NCBI RefSeq assembly: GCF_015533855.1
Contig: NZ_AP024154.1
Location: 685,001 to 749,000 of the forward strand
DNA from: Echinicola sp. 20G
Lineage (GTDB): Bacteria > Bacteroidota > Bacteroidia > Cytophagales > Cyclobacteriaceae
DNA: 64,000 nt
Reading direction: 5' to 3'
Shown here: in pieces, positions 35,837-45,606 of the stretch
How positions within the stretch are numbered: position 1 is the first letter of the stretch
How the letters are laid out: every line of letters begins with the position of its first letter
Program-made: the position numbers and the translations under genes
The notes under the pieces: generated by a model
What the model saw: only the letters and a program-made list of their open reading frames with translations
What the model was told of the DNA's origin: nothing
Database searches by the model: none

Positions 35837-37000
35837 ATGGACGAAAGATATATGCAAAGGGGCGTTTCTGCCTCAAAAGAGGATGTGCACCAAGCCATTT
35901 CAAAACTTGACAAAGGACTCTTCCCTAAGGCATTTTGCAAAATAGTAGAAGACACCTTGGGCAATGACCCCAACTACTGTAATGTCATGCATGCGGATGG
36001 TGCCGGCACAAAATCTTCCCTAGCCTACTTGTACTGGAAGGAAACAGGAGACCTAAGCGTATGGAAGGGAATTGCACAGGATGCCATCATCATGAATATC
36101 GATGACTTGCTTTGTGTGGGAGCGATCAACAATATCTTGGTTTCTTCTACCATTGGAAGAAATAAAAATCTAATTCCAGGTGAAGTGATTTCAGCCATCA
36201 TCAATGGCACTGAGGAAGTCCTTCAAATGCTTCGGGACAACGGCGTAAATGCCGTGCTTACTGGAGGTGAAACCGCTGACGTAGGAGACTTGGTAAGGAC
36301 CATCATCGTGGACAGCACAGTGACGGCCAGAATGCGCAGGGATGAAGTCATCTCCAATGACAATATCAAAGCTGGCGACGTAGTAGTCGGCATTGCCTCC
36401 CATGGACAAGCCAAGTATGAGACTGCTTATAATGGTGGCATGGGCAGTAATGGCCTTACTTCTGCCAGACATGATGTTTTCAATAAAGTACTGAAAACCA
36501 ATTACCCAGAAAGCTTTGACCCATCAGTTCCTGACAATTTGGTATATACTGGTAAATACAACCTTACCGATCCAGCCCCAGGTACTTCCGTTGATGTAGG
36601 AAAATTGGTACTTTCTCCAACCAGAACTTATGCGCCTATCATGGTAGAGGCATTGAAATACTTAAGACCTCAAATCCATGGCTTGGTACATTGTAGCGGT
36701 GGCGCACAAACCAAAGTATTGCACTTCGTTGACAACGTACACGTCATCAAGGACAACCTTTTTGAAACCCCTCCTCTTTTCAAGATTATTCAAGAAGAGA
36801 GTGGTACGGACTGGAAAGAGATGTACAAAGTCTTCAATATGGGACACCGCATGGAAGTGTATCTTGAAGAAAAATATGCTGAAGAGATCATCGACATTGC
36901 CGAGTACCATGGCGTGGACGCACAAATCATCGGACGAGTAGAACCTCATGATGGTAAAAAAGTAACTATTAAAAGTGAGCACGGAACTTTTGAATATTAA
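35837..37000 (+). CDS. purM: Phosphoribosylformylglycinamidine cyclo-ligase (AIR synthase)
   Basis: PurM closes the imidazole ring of AIR in purine synthesis using ATP. The 387 residues carry HADGAGTKSSLAY (about 51-63), the metal-binding block NIDDLLCVGA (about 89-98), LTGGETADVG (about 139-148) and the C-terminal NMGHRMEVYL (about 335). It is longer than the proteobacterial enzyme (about 345) and lacks some of its motifs, as is usual for the Bacteroidota version; a general AIR-synthase-related name is the cautious alternative. The next gene starts 14 bases later. Confidence 0.88.
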   Translation: MDERYMQRGVSASKEDVHQAISKLDKGLFPKAFCKIVEDTLGNDPNYCNVMHADGAGTKSSLAYLYWKETGDLSVWKGIAQDAIIMNIDDLLCVGAINNILVSSTIGRNKNLIPGEVISAIINGTEEVLQMLRDNGVNAVLTGGETADVGDLVRTIIVDSTVTARMRRDEVISNDNIKAGDVVVGIASHGQAKYETAYNGGMGSNGLTSARHDVFNKVLKTNYPESFDPSVPDNLVYTGKYNLTDPAPGTSVDVGKLVLSPTRTYAPIMVEALKYLRPQIHGLVHCSGGAQTKVLHFVDNVHVIKDNLFETPPLFKIIQEESGTDWKEMYKVFNMGHRMEVYLEEKYAEEIIDIAEYHGVDAQIIGRVEPHDGKKVTIKSEHGTFEY

Positions 37001-37014
37001 TCAAGAGAAATAAT

Positions 37015-38343
37015 ATGCTTCGTAAAATACTTAAAACATTGGCCTGGATAACAGGCCTTTTACTTTTACTGGCCTTTTTTCTATTAGATAAGGTGGATTG
37101 GTCGGAACCTCGGGAAAAAGCCTATTATCAGGAAACTTTAAAAGCCATTGATCAGCTTGAACCAAGCTCTACCCTAGGTGATGCCTGGTTGGCAGGTTGG
37201 TCACGTGTAAATGTAACTCCTAAATCACCCGTTGATTTAGTAGGCTATAAACCTAGAGGGCAATATGAATTTGTGGAGGACAGTAGCTTTGTCAAGGCCT
37301 TGGTCTTGGGCAATGGGCATCAAAACATCGCTTACCTCAATTATGAACTTTTGATTGTACATCCATTCCTGGCCTCTTCCATCCAGGAAAGTATCAAAAA
37401 ATCCAAGCTTCCCATCAACCAAGTCTATTTTACAGCAACGCACACCCACAGTGGTATGGGCGGATACATCCCTGGGCTTATGGGAAAGATTGCTTTTGGA
37501 GGTTATGATGAGGAAATTGTCCAAATGCTAGCAAGCAAAACTGTTCAAAGCATTCAAGAAGCTCTTTCCAATCAAGATACCGTACAAATCACTTATGAAC
37601 GATATGCTGCTCCTCAGTTTGTAGCCAATAGGTTTATTCCCAATGATCCTGTCGATCCTTTTATCAGGCAACTAACCTTTACTAAACCAAATGGCGCTAA
37701 AGGTACTTTGTTCACTTATACCGCTCATGCCACTTGCTTGAGCAGCAAATTTATGGGGCTCTCTGGTGACTATCCTTTTTACCTCACAAAGGATATGATG
37801 GATGATTATGACTTTTCACTTTTCGCCGCAGGAACAGTCGGAAGCCACCGCCCTTTGGCACCAGGAAACACACCTAAGGATATAAAAACTTATGCCCATC
37901 AGTTGGATAGTTTAATGGAAGCCGGACCAATAAGTACCGACACTATTCAATCTGCTCTGGTAAAACTAGCAACACTCAAGCCCACTTTACCAGAAGCTAC
38001 TTATAGGGTTTCTAACAACATTAGATTACGACCTTGGCTATTCAATAGCCTATTTGGAGATACCAACAGCCATTTTGATTTGGTACAAATAGGGAACACA
38101 TTGATGATTTCAAGTAGTGGGGAAATATCCGGAGTATTTTATAAAAAGTGGGAAAAATTGGCCAAAGAAAAAGGACTCAACCTAATCATTACTTCCTTCA
38201 ACGGTGGCTATATGGGGTATATAGTTCCTGATGTTTATTATAATAGGAATTACCACGAGGTTCGGGACATGAACTGGTATGGCCCATATAGTGGTTCATT
38301 CTATGATGCCATGATCACTGCTATTATTTCTTCAGTGAAATAA
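37015..38343 (+). CDS. Membrane-anchored neutral/alkaline ceramidase-like hydrolase
   Basis: The 442 residues begin with one transmembrane anchor (about 8-24), then a domain typical of the neutral ceramidase N-terminal family: GWSRVNVTPKSPVDLVGY (about 61-78), TATHTHSGMGGY (about 141-152, metal-type histidines) and YTAHATCLSSKF (about 238-249) with LSGDYP. Neutral ceramidases split ceramide into sphingosine and fatty acid. Many Bacteroidota make sphingolipids, but this short protein lacks the C-terminal Ig-like domain of true ceramidases, so the substrate is uncertain. Its last 20 bases overlap the convergent gene on the other strand. Confidence 0.78.
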   Translation: MLRKILKTLAWITGLLLLLAFFLLDKVDWSEPREKAYYQETLKAIDQLEPSSTLGDAWLAGWSRVNVTPKSPVDLVGYKPRGQYEFVEDSSFVKALVLGNGHQNIAYLNYELLIVHPFLASSIQESIKKSKLPINQVYFTATHTHSGMGGYIPGLMGKIAFGGYDEEIVQMLASKTVQSIQEALSNQDTVQITYERYAAPQFVANRFIPNDPVDPFIRQLTFTKPNGAKGTLFTYTAHATCLSSKFMGLSGDYPFYLTKDMMDDYDFSLFAAGTVGSHRPLAPGNTPKDIKTYAHQLDSLMEAGPISTDTIQSALVKLATLKPTLPEATYRVSNNIRLRPWLFNSLFGDTNSHFDLVQIGNTLMISSSGEISGVFYKKWEKLAKEKGLNLIITSFNGGYMGYIVPDVYYNRNYHEVRDMNWYGPYSGSFYDAMITAIISSVK

Positions 38344-38692
38344 TAGCAGTTGGTTCATTGTTTTCCTTCAGCTTTACTATTGGCATCCTAGAAAAATAAT
38401 CAGCAGGGATCTCTACCACTTTTATTTTTCCTCTAAAGTTTTTCGACATTTCTAGAATTTTCATATTTGGATCTACAAAAACTACCTCATTAGTTCCTTT
38501 CATGCTATTTCGAGACAATAAGACTTCTCGTATAGCACCAGGAGACAGAGAAAAACTAAGGCTGTCACTTTTCAAAGGTTTCAACTTTAAAGTTTGAGGA
38601 ACGGTATCATTGCCTATCAGGCTATCCACATCTTGAGCATATAACCCCGCAGAAACGAGAAATAGCCCCATAAAAATCAATGGCTTTTTCAT
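38324..38692 (-). CDS. Small exported protein of unknown function
   Basis: The 122 residues start with a clear signal peptide (about 1-19, LFLVSAGLYAQ) and show no known domain; the body is Ser/Leu/Lys-rich with the segment EVVFVDPNMKILEMSKNFRG. I place the start at ATG 38692; an upstream ATG 54 bases further would bury the signal peptide. The stop codon region overlaps the ceramidase-like gene by 20 bases on the opposite strand. Confidence 0.65.
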   Translation of the reverse strand: MKKPLIFMGLFLVSAGLYAQDVDSLIGNDTVPQTLKLKPLKSDSLSFSLSPGAIREVLLSRNSMKGTNEVVFVDPNMKILEMSKNFRGKIKVVEIPADYFSRMPIVKLKENNEPTAIISLKK

Positions 38693-38762
38693 AACATTAA
38701 TTATGTAATCAAGTTTTAATATAGCCTCTAAAAAAGGCTTTATCAAAAAAACAACGTTAAAG

Positions 38763-39476
38763 CTAGTTAATAGGTTTCACACACAACCAACTCCTTATCC
38801 AACCTCCTTTATGGTTCTTTGAATCGCTAATATTCCATCCGTATTTATCAAAAAAGAATTTATAGTTAGGTAAATCATTCCGAGGGTTTTTGGTCGTAAT
38901 TCTAAAAAACTGAATCATCACAAATTGAAGCCATCTTCTGCCGGGCTTATCAAAAAAATCTGTAAAAACCCACTTTGTGTTCTGTCTTACACGTTTTTGC
39001 AATTCACCAAAAAGATTATCCAATTCTTTCTCTGGCAGAATGTCCATTAGGTATTGTGTGATAATCACATCAAATTTCTTCAAGGGCAAATCATGAAAAT
39101 CACTTTGATGGATAAATTCAATATTCCCATGCCCTACTGCTTTTGTGTTTTTCTTAGCTTTTTTGATCATCTTCTCTGAGGCCTCCACATAATATACTTT
39201 CCCCTCTTTACCCACCCTAGACACTATTTGAGGAAGATTTGAACCTGTTCCTCCTCCAACTATAAGCACTTTGTCTCCATTGTTTATCTGATCTAAAAAT
39301 GTCAATTTACTTTCTCGATACCCCTTTCCCAAAATTAAAGCCGCTAGTTGATCATAAAAAAACACCACTTTATCATAAAGATTCCTTTCCATTTTATAAA
39401 GATAGTGTTTTGTAATCAGGCCACCTGCTTTAGCGAGAGCAGCCCAAGCGAAATTGGTGGCAATATTTTTGTACAT
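38763..39476 (-). CDS. Class I SAM-dependent methyltransferase
   Basis: The 237 residues have a Rossmann methyltransferase core with SAM motif I VLIVGGGTGSNL (about 70-81), VYYVEASEKMIKKA (about 93-106) and DVIITQYLMDILPE (about 135-148), similar to UbiE/Cfa-type enzymes. A hydrophobic start (about 8-20) may associate with the membrane. Substrate unknown. It reads divergently from the acyl-CoA dehydrogenase gene, with 38 bases between the starts. Confidence 0.82.
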   Translation of the reverse strand: MYKNIATNFAWAALAKAGGLITKHYLYKMERNLYDKVVFFYDQLAALILGKGYRESKLTFLDQINNGDKVLIVGGGTGSNLPQIVSRVGKEGKVYYVEASEKMIKKAKKNTKAVGHGNIEFIHQSDFHDLPLKKFDVIITQYLMDILPEKELDNLFGELQKRVRQNTKWVFTDFFDKPGRRWLQFVMIQFFRITTKNPRNDLPNYKFFFDKYGWNISDSKNHKGGWIRSWLCVKPIN

Positions 39477-39514
39477 TTAGTTTCATCATAAATTTTTACC
39501 AACCCAAAACTGAC

Positions 39515-40873
39515 ATGAAAAACCTATTGAAATCTTTTTCTGGCATAAAGTCCCTGATCAAGAATATAGACTTCGCCAAACTTAACGAGCTCTCCCAAAA
39601 AGTGGACCTCAATGAAATGGTCGGTGTGGTGTCCAAAATGAGTGAAGAAGACCTTGCGAAAATGATGAAGATGATGAAGGGAGGAGGAAAGAAAAAAGAA
39701 ATTCCTGAAGTCAATGGAGATTTCTATACACTCGAAAAAACATTGCCTCCTCATGAGCAAGAGATCATCGCCCAAGTAAGGGATTTTATGGAAAAGGAAA
39801 TTCGACCTATTGCCAATGAATATTGGAACAAAGGTCATTTCCCGATGCATATTATCCCTAAGATGGCAAAGCTGAACATTGCTGGCTTAACTTATAAAGG
39901 CTATGGCTGTCCTGGCCACTCTGCCCTATTAGAAGGCTTTTTGGCCATGGAAATGGCCCGAGTGGACACATCAATTTCCACCTTTTTCGGAGTTCAATCA
40001 GGCTTGGCCATGGGTTCCATTTATGTCTGTGGTTCTGAAGAGCAAAAAACAGAATGGTTGCCTCAAATGCAGAAAATGGAGGTCATTGGTGCTTTTGGAT
40101 TGACTGAACCCAAAGTTGGCTCTGGTGTGGCGGGGGGATTGACCACAACTTGTAAACGCGAAGGAGATGAGTGGGTGATCAACGGACAGAAAAAGTGGAT
40201 CGGAAATGCAACTTTCTCTGACATTACCATCATATGGGCAAGGGATCTAGATGATCAACAAGTAAAAGGTTTCATCGTAAGAAAAGACAACCCGGGCTTT
40301 CATCCAGAAAAGATTGAAAATAAAATGGCCTTACGGACCGTCCAAAATGCATTGATCACCATGAAAGATTGTAGGGTACCAGAAAGTGATAGACTTCAAA
40401 ATGCCAACTCATTTAAAGACACTTCTGAAATTCTTCGCTTGACCAGAGCCGGAGTGGCCTGGCAAGCAGTCGGCTGTGGAAGAGGAGCTTATGAAGCCGC
40501 TTTGAGATACACCAATGAGCGAAAACAGTTTGGACGACCGATAGCTGGTTTTCAGTTGGTACAAGACCTATTGGTCACGATGCTTGGAGACCTTACCGCC
40601 ATGCAAACCATGGTCTATCGACTTTCCCAAATGCAGGATGCGGGAGAACTGAAAGACGAACACGCTTCCCTTGCCAAAGTTTTCTGTACATTGAGGATGC
40701 GAACGATAGTAGACCATTCTCGTGAATTGTTTGGTGGAAATGGTATTTTACTGGAATATGATATCGCCCGGTTTGTAGCTGATGCAGAAGCCATTTATAG
40801 CTATGAAGGCACTAAGGAAATCAATTCCCTGATCGTAGGAAGGGCCATCACAGGTCAAAGCGCTTTTGTTTAG
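39515..40873 (+). CDS. Acyl-CoA dehydrogenase
   Basis: An FAD-dependent dehydrogenase of 452 residues. An N-terminal extension with a Met/Lys/Gly-rich stretch (about 48-65) precedes the acyl-CoA dehydrogenase fold: FGLTEPKVGSGVAGG (about 195-209), WVINGQKKWIGNA (about 219-231), RKQFGRPIAGFQLVQ (about 335) and the C-terminal catalytic-type Glu in YSYEGTKEIN (about 433). The electron acceptor would be ETF. It resembles glutaryl-CoA/isovaleryl-type members, but substrate choice cannot be read. It ends 5 bases before the convergent UbiA-like gene. Confidence 0.92.
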   Translation: MKNLLKSFSGIKSLIKNIDFAKLNELSQKVDLNEMVGVVSKMSEEDLAKMMKMMKGGGKKKEIPEVNGDFYTLEKTLPPHEQEIIAQVRDFMEKEIRPIANEYWNKGHFPMHIIPKMAKLNIAGLTYKGYGCPGHSALLEGFLAMEMARVDTSISTFFGVQSGLAMGSIYVCGSEEQKTEWLPQMQKMEVIGAFGLTEPKVGSGVAGGLTTTCKREGDEWVINGQKKWIGNATFSDITIIWARDLDDQQVKGFIVRKDNPGFHPEKIENKMALRTVQNALITMKDCRVPESDRLQNANSFKDTSEILRLTRAGVAWQAVGCGRGAYEAALRYTNERKQFGRPIAGFQLVQDLLVTMLGDLTAMQTMVYRLSQMQDAGELKDEHASLAKVFCTLRMRTIVDHSRELFGGNGILLEYDIARFVADAEAIYSYEGTKEINSLIVGRAITGQSAFV

Positions 40874-40878
40874 AATTC

Positions 40879-41724
40879 TCAAAAAACAAATATCAACAGA
40901 AAAGGAAGCATGTATGCAGCATCTATTTGTCTTCGTACAGCCTCCTTATTGTTTTTGGAACGGGCGAAAGCAAGGGCATGAATCAAAAACATGATCAGTA
41001 ACACCAAGGCATATAAATAATACATTGAACTCAAAAAGAAAAATAAACTGAGGATATAAGCTAGACCAATATATAATAAGCCACTTAATAGATTTTTGGT
41101 AAGCCCTTCTCCCAAAACATTCACAATAGAATTCATATTATCCTTCATGTCACTGTCTTTGTCCATATAAGACAGCAAAAGCAGGTTAAACCAAGCCATC
41201 AAAAAGTAGCCAAAGGCGAAAAACCAGAAAGCCTTGGGTAACCCACCTTCTGGAAAACGGATCAAGGGTACAAGGGTTATTCCAGCAGTGTAAAAAGCAG
41301 CCGTGGAAAGCTCCTTAAGAAAGGTCATTTTCTTGCCAAAAAACTTAAGAAACATGATATTCCCTACTATCATTGTTCCCAATAAGATTCCAAAAGTGAT
41401 CAAACGAGAGAACTTGATATAATTAAATGCCAAATAAAACCCCGTAATTCCCACCAAAAAAAGCCAAATCAAGAGTTTATTGAAGTTTTCTTGATGAAAA
41501 AGATGTCTGGCAGAACTGGCCTGGCCTTCAATATTTCTGGCATCCATCAAGTGGTCAAAAGTATAAATCCCCCAAACAGCCAGTGACATTAAAACATAGA
41601 CAACCGGTGTCAGGGTAATATCCAAGAGATGTTGGAAAAAGAATAGACCAGCACATGCTCCAAGCACCACATCCAAGGAGAGCCATTGAAAATAATTATA
41701 ATATTTATTAAGTACTTGCGCCAT
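40879..41724 (-). CDS. Polytopic membrane protein, UbiA-prenyltransferase-like
   Basis: The 281 residues have about eight to nine transmembrane segments. A motif YTFDHLMDAR (about 66-75) resembles the first Asp-rich motif of UbiA prenyltransferases, and SYMDKDSDMKDN (about 190-201) lies where the second would be. The match is partial, so the enzyme activity is not certain. I choose ATG 41724; a longer frame to ATG 41799 would leave only 18 bases to the divergent gene. Confidence 0.65.
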   Translation of the reverse strand: MAQVLNKYYNYFQWLSLDVVLGACAGLFFFQHLLDITLTPVVYVLMSLAVWGIYTFDHLMDARNIEGQASSARHLFHQENFNKLLIWLFLVGITGFYLAFNYIKFSRLITFGILLGTMIVGNIMFLKFFGKKMTFLKELSTAAFYTAGITLVPLIRFPEGGLPKAFWFFAFGYFLMAWFNLLLLSYMDKDSDMKDNMNSIVNVLGEGLTKNLLSGLLYIGLAYILSLFFFLSSMYYLYALVLLIMFLIHALAFARSKNNKEAVRRQIDAAYMLPFLLIFVF

Positions 41725-41817
41725 TCTATAGTAAATATACAATCCAACTAATAGTTTTGGAATGATATAGTTATATTTAACACAGTCAATTTTATTCAAA
41801 CCTAATAAACCATCTAA

Positions 41818-42453
41818 ATGAAAAGAATTCTTTTAAGCAGCTTATTTCTATTTTTCTTAAGCATTGCCGCCATTGCCCAGTCTCCAGTGAAAGTAGCATG
41901 TGTAGGAAACAGCATCACTCAAGGACCGGGTAGAGACCATCCGGACAGCTGGCCTTTATTAATGCAAGACATCTTAGGGGAAGGTTTTTTGGTTAAGAAT
42001 TTTGGTGTTAGTGGAAGAACTTTGCTCAAAAATGGTGACTACCCTTATTGGAATGAACCACAGTTTCAGGAAGTCCAAGATTTTGAAGCAGATATTTTAG
42101 TGATCAAACTGGGCACCAATGACTCCAAACCTCAAAACTGGAAGTACAAGGAAGAATTTGTCGCTAATTATATTGACCTCATCAATACATTTAAAGCCAG
42201 CATGCCTGAAGATGGAGAAGTGTATGTCTGCATTCCAGTTCCAGTTTTCAAAGATAACTTTGGAATCACTGAAAGTGTCATGGTAGATGAAATGAGACCA
42301 ATGCTAAAAGAAATTGCCAAAAAGACCCATTCCAAAATGATCAACTTATACAAGCCGCTCCAAAAGCACGGAGACCTTTTTGCAGATGGAGTTCACCCCA
42401 ACAAAGAAGGTAACTTACTTATGGCTGAAGCAGTCGCAAAAAAAATCAAATAA
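41818..42453 (+). CDS. Secreted SGNH/GDSL-type esterase
   Basis: The 211 residues start with a signal peptide (about 1-20). The four SGNH blocks are visible: block I CVGNSITQG (about 28-36, Ser32), block II/III around SGRTLL and IKLGTNDS (about 101-107), and block V DGVHPNKEG with Asp/His (about 192-199). It is a hydrolase for esters, perhaps of carbohydrate or lipid, exported to the periplasm or beyond. A terminator follows 3 bases after the stop. Confidence 0.88.
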   Translation: MKRILLSSLFLFFLSIAAIAQSPVKVACVGNSITQGPGRDHPDSWPLLMQDILGEGFLVKNFGVSGRTLLKNGDYPYWNEPQFQEVQDFEADILVIKLGTNDSKPQNWKYKEEFVANYIDLINTFKASMPEDGEVYVCIPVPVFKDNFGITESVMVDEMRPMLKEIAKKTHSKMINLYKPLQKHGDLFADGVHPNKEGNLLMAEAVAKKIK

Positions 42454-42456
42454 GAA

Positions 42457-42483
42457 AAAAGCTCCGCAAGTTGCGGAGCTTTT
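42457..42483. terminator. Bidirectional terminator between SGNH gene and gcvP
   Basis: A 12-bp stem (AAAAGCTCCGCA, 42457-42468, with TGCGGAGCTTTT, 42472-42483) closes a tight 3-base loop. A-run and T-run flanks make it work both ways between convergent genes. Confidence 0.9.
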
Positions 42484-42508
42484 CATTTTCATCTTGAAAT
42501 CGCTCTAA

Positions 42509-45406
42509 TTAAGAGGCCACTTCTTCTTCGTAATCCTCAGTTGGGATACAGCTACAAACCAAATTTCTGTCCCCATAAGCAGAATCAATTCTCCTCACTG
42601 TAGGCCAGAATTTGCTATTCCTTACATATTCCAAAGGATAAACAGCTTTCTCTCTTGAATAAGGCAAATCCCAGTCATCACTCATCACCATCTTAGCAGT
42701 ATGAGGTGCATTTTTCAACACATTGTTTTCTGCATCCGCTTTTCCCTCTTCAATTTCTCTGATTTCCTCCCTGATGGAGATCAAGGCATCACAGAATCTA
42801 TCCAATTCAGCTTTGGTTTCTGACTCTGTTGGTTCGATCATCAAAGTCCCTGCTACTGGGAAAGATACTGTCGGAGAGTGGAATCCATAATCGATCAACC
42901 TTTTGGCGATATCTTCCACTTCAATACCTACATTTTTGAACTCCCTGAAATCCACAATCATCTCGTGAGCCGCTCGTCCCTGAGAACCAGTGTACAAAAT
43001 AGGGAAGTACTCACTCAACCTTTCTTTGATATAATTGGCATTCAAGATGGCAGTTTGAGTAGCATGTTTTAAGCCCTCTCTACCCATCATTGCAATATAA
43101 GCATAAGAAATAGGCAAAATACTGGCACTTCCAAATGGAGCTGCAGAGATGGCAGTAATGGCTTCCTGTCCACCAGTCTTCACCAAAGGATTGCTTGGCA
43201 AGAATGGTTCAAGGTGTTTGGCCACACAAATAGGCCCCATACCTGGTCCTCCACCACCGTGAGGAATACAGAATGTCTTGTGCAAGTTCAAGTGACAAAC
43301 ATCAGCACCAATATTACCTGGGCTGGTCAAACCAACCTGTGCGTTCATGTTGGCTCCATCCATGTAAACTTGGCCTCCATTGTCGTGGATAATTTGACAC
43401 ATTTCTCTGATGGCTTCTTCAAACACTCCATGAGTGGAAGGGTAAGTCACCAAGAAAGAGGAAAGGTTATCCTTATGCTTTTCAGCTTTTTCCTTTAGGT
43501 CTTCAATATCTATGTTCCCTAAGTCATCACACTTCACGATAACTACTTTCATGCCGGCCATTACAGCGGAAGCAGGATTAGTACCGTGAGCGGAGGAAGG
43601 AATCAAAGCAATATTTCTGTGTGCTTCACCTCTGCTCTCATGATAAGCTCGAATAACCATCAAACCAGCAAACTCCCCTTGCGCTCCAGAGTTGGGCTGC
43701 AAAGAAGTTTCGGTAAAGCCAGTGATTTCTGAAAGCCAGTTTCTCAAGTCTTGGAACAACTCATAGTAACCTGCTGCCTGATCTTGCGGCGCATATGGAT
43801 GCAATTGACCGAATTCAGGCCAAGTTACCGGAATCATCTCAGCAGTAGCGTTTAGCTTCATCGTACATGATCCCAAAGAAATCATGGAGTGCACCAATGA
43901 AAGGTCACGATTTTCCAATCGTTTGATATATCTCAACATCTCATGCTCCGAATGGAAAGCATTGAAGATCATGTGATCCATATAATCTGATGTCCTGTTG
44001 AGTCCATCAGAAACATTAAAGTCAAGGTTTTCGATCAAAGGATTAAGATCCACCACATCTGCACTCAAATGCGTAGTCCTGGCAAATACTTCAATGATTC
44101 CTTTTACATCTTCAATCGTCTTGCCCTCATCAAATGCCAAGTACACATAACCTGGCTCATAACGGAAGTTCATCTCATGGGAAAGCGCAAAAGCTTTCAC
44201 CTTTGACTGTTGAACATCGTCTACTTTGATTTTGATGGTATCGAAGAAATTCTTGTTTTCTTGTTTAAATCCAAGCTGCTCCAGTCCTTGCCCAGTCAAT
44301 TTGGCCAAGCCATGGATCTTGGAAGCAATATCTTTTAGTCCTTGTGGTCCGTGGTACACACCATACATCCCTGCCATTACTGCCAACAATACCTGAGCAG
44401 TACAAATATTAGAGGTAGCTCTCTCTCTTTTGATGTGTTGCTCTCTGGTTTGTAAGGCCATTCTATAAGCCTTGTTACCATCTTTATCTACAGAGATACC
44501 AATAATTCTTCCTGGCACTTGTCTTTTGAAGGTGTCTTTGGTAGCAAAATACGCAGCATGAGGCCCACCAAATCCCATTGGAACGCCAAATCTTTGGGTA
44601 GTACCTACTACCACATCTGCGCCCATTTCACCTGGAGGGGTCAAAAGGGTCAAAGAAAGAAGGTCAGCCGCAAAGGCAGTATAAACATTATTCGCTTTGG
44701 CAGTATCCACTAAGGCTTTATAGTTGATCGCTTCTCCGTCTGCATTAGGATATTGAAGCATTACCCCATAAAGTTCTGGATCAGTAAGATCCAAATCACT
44801 TAGCGCGCCTTCAACCAACTCCACTCCCACAGGAATAGCACGTGTCTTCAAGATTTCCTTGGTCTGCACGAAAACTTTTTCATCCACAAAGAACTTCGCA
44901 GCTTTTTTCTTATCTCTTGGTCTGGTTGCATAAAGCATATTCATGGCTTCAGCTGCAGCAGTTCCCTCATCCAATAAAGAGGCATTTGCCATCTCCATTC
45001 CTGTCAGGTCCATGACCATGGTCTGGAAGTTTACCAAGGCCTCTAATCTTCCCTGGGCAATTTCCGCCTGATAAGGAGTATAAGCTGTATACCATCCTGG
45101 ATTTTCCAATACATTCCTTAGAATTACTCCCGGAACGATGGTGTCGTAATAGCCCAAACCAATAAATGATTTGTAGATTTTATTCTTAGATGCTAATTTT
45201 CTAAAGTCCTTCAAAAAGGTCGCTTCAGATTTGGCAGTGGGTAAATTCAGTGGCTTTTCCAGCTGAATCGCCTTCGGAATAGTTTGATCAATCAACTCTT
45301 CAATAGATGCAACTCCTATCTTTTCCAACATTTCCACCCTCTCCTGAAGAGAAGGTCCATTATGTCGATTTTCAAACTTTACTGAGGGGTTCAAATCAAT
45401 TTTCAT
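42509..45406 (-). CDS. gcvP: Glycine dehydrogenase (decarboxylating), P protein
   Basis: This PLP enzyme is the P protein of the glycine cleavage system: it decarboxylates glycine and passes aminomethyl to the lipoylated H protein. The 965 residues are the long, fused alpha/beta form. The PLP-lysine lies in [19 protein letters not shown] (about 705). N-terminal block [14 protein letters not shown] and central [15 protein letters not shown] are typical. gcvT, gcvH and lpd are not adjacent in this window. A promoter-like element is found 56 bases upstream. Confidence 0.97.
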   Translation of the reverse strand: MKIDLNPSVKFENRHNGPSLQERVEMLEKIGVASIEELIDQTIPKAIQLEKPLNLPTAKSEATFLKDFRKLASKNKIYKSFIGLGYYDTIVPGVILRNVLENPGWYTAYTPYQAEIAQGRLEALVNFQTMVMDLTGMEMANASLLDEGTAAAEAMNMLYATRPRDKKKAAKFFVDEKVFVQTKEILKTRAIPVGVELVEGALSDLDLTDPELYGVMLQYPNADGEAINYKALVDTAKANNVYTAFAADLLSLTLLTPPGEMGADVVVGTTQRFGVPMGFGGPHAAYFATKDTFKRQVPGRIIGISVDKDGNKAYRMALQTREQHIKRERATSNICTAQVLLAVMAGMYGVYHGPQGLKDIASKIHGLAKLTGQGLEQLGFKQENKNFFDTIKIKVDDVQQSKVKAFALSHEMNFRYEPGYVYLAFDEGKTIEDVKGIIEVFARTTHLSADVVDLNPLIENLDFNVSDGLNRTSDYMDHMIFNAFHSEHEMLRYIKRLENRDLSLVHSMISLGSCTMKLNATAEMIPVTWPEFGQLHPYAPQDQAAGYYELFQDLRNWLSEITGFTETSLQPNSGAQGEFAGLMVIRAYHESRGEAHRNIALIPSSAHGTNPASAVMAGMKVVIVKCDDLGNIDIEDLKEKAEKHKDNLSSFLVTYPSTHGVFEEAIREMCQIIHDNGGQVYMDGANMNAQVGLTSPGNIGADVCHLNLHKTFCIPHGGGGPGMGPICVAKHLEPFLPSNPLVKTGGQEAITAISAAPFGSASILPISYAYIAMMGREGLKHATQTAILNANYIKERLSEYFPILYTGSQGRAAHEMIVDFREFKNVGIEVEDIAKRLIDYGFHSPTVSFPVAGTLMIEPTESETKAELDRFCDALISIREEIREIEEGKADAENNVLKNAPHTAKMVMSDDWDLPYSREKAVYPLEYVRNSKFWPTVRRIDSAYGDRNLVCSCIPTEDYEEEVAS

Positions 45407-45461
45407 AATCCAGATAATGCGTATTATACTTGGGGAATATTCCTTGTTTTGTACAGATGTG

Positions 45462-45469
45462 CAAAGGTA
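45462..45469 (-). promoter_or_regulatory. Bacteroidota -7 promoter element of gcvP
   Basis: On the minus strand TACCTTTG (45469-45462) matches TAnnTTTG exactly, 56 bases before the gcvP start. No matching -33 element is seen. No glycine riboswitch-like fold is evident in the short leader. Confidence 0.55.
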
Positions 45470-45606
45470 TAAATTATTGACCGATAATGATTTTCTTTTT
45501 CAAGATTTCTACCAAATAAGCAGCCTAAATGACCAATGGTTTTACACATTTACAAAATATTGTCTAGCTTTAGGGGCAAAATTTACCGTTAACTCAAATA
45601 TAGAGC

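Noticed and set aside
45407..45606. Glycine riboswitch upstream of gcvP
   Set aside because: The predicted leader after the TACCTTTG element is only about 50 bases, too short for the aptamer, and I see no conserved core.
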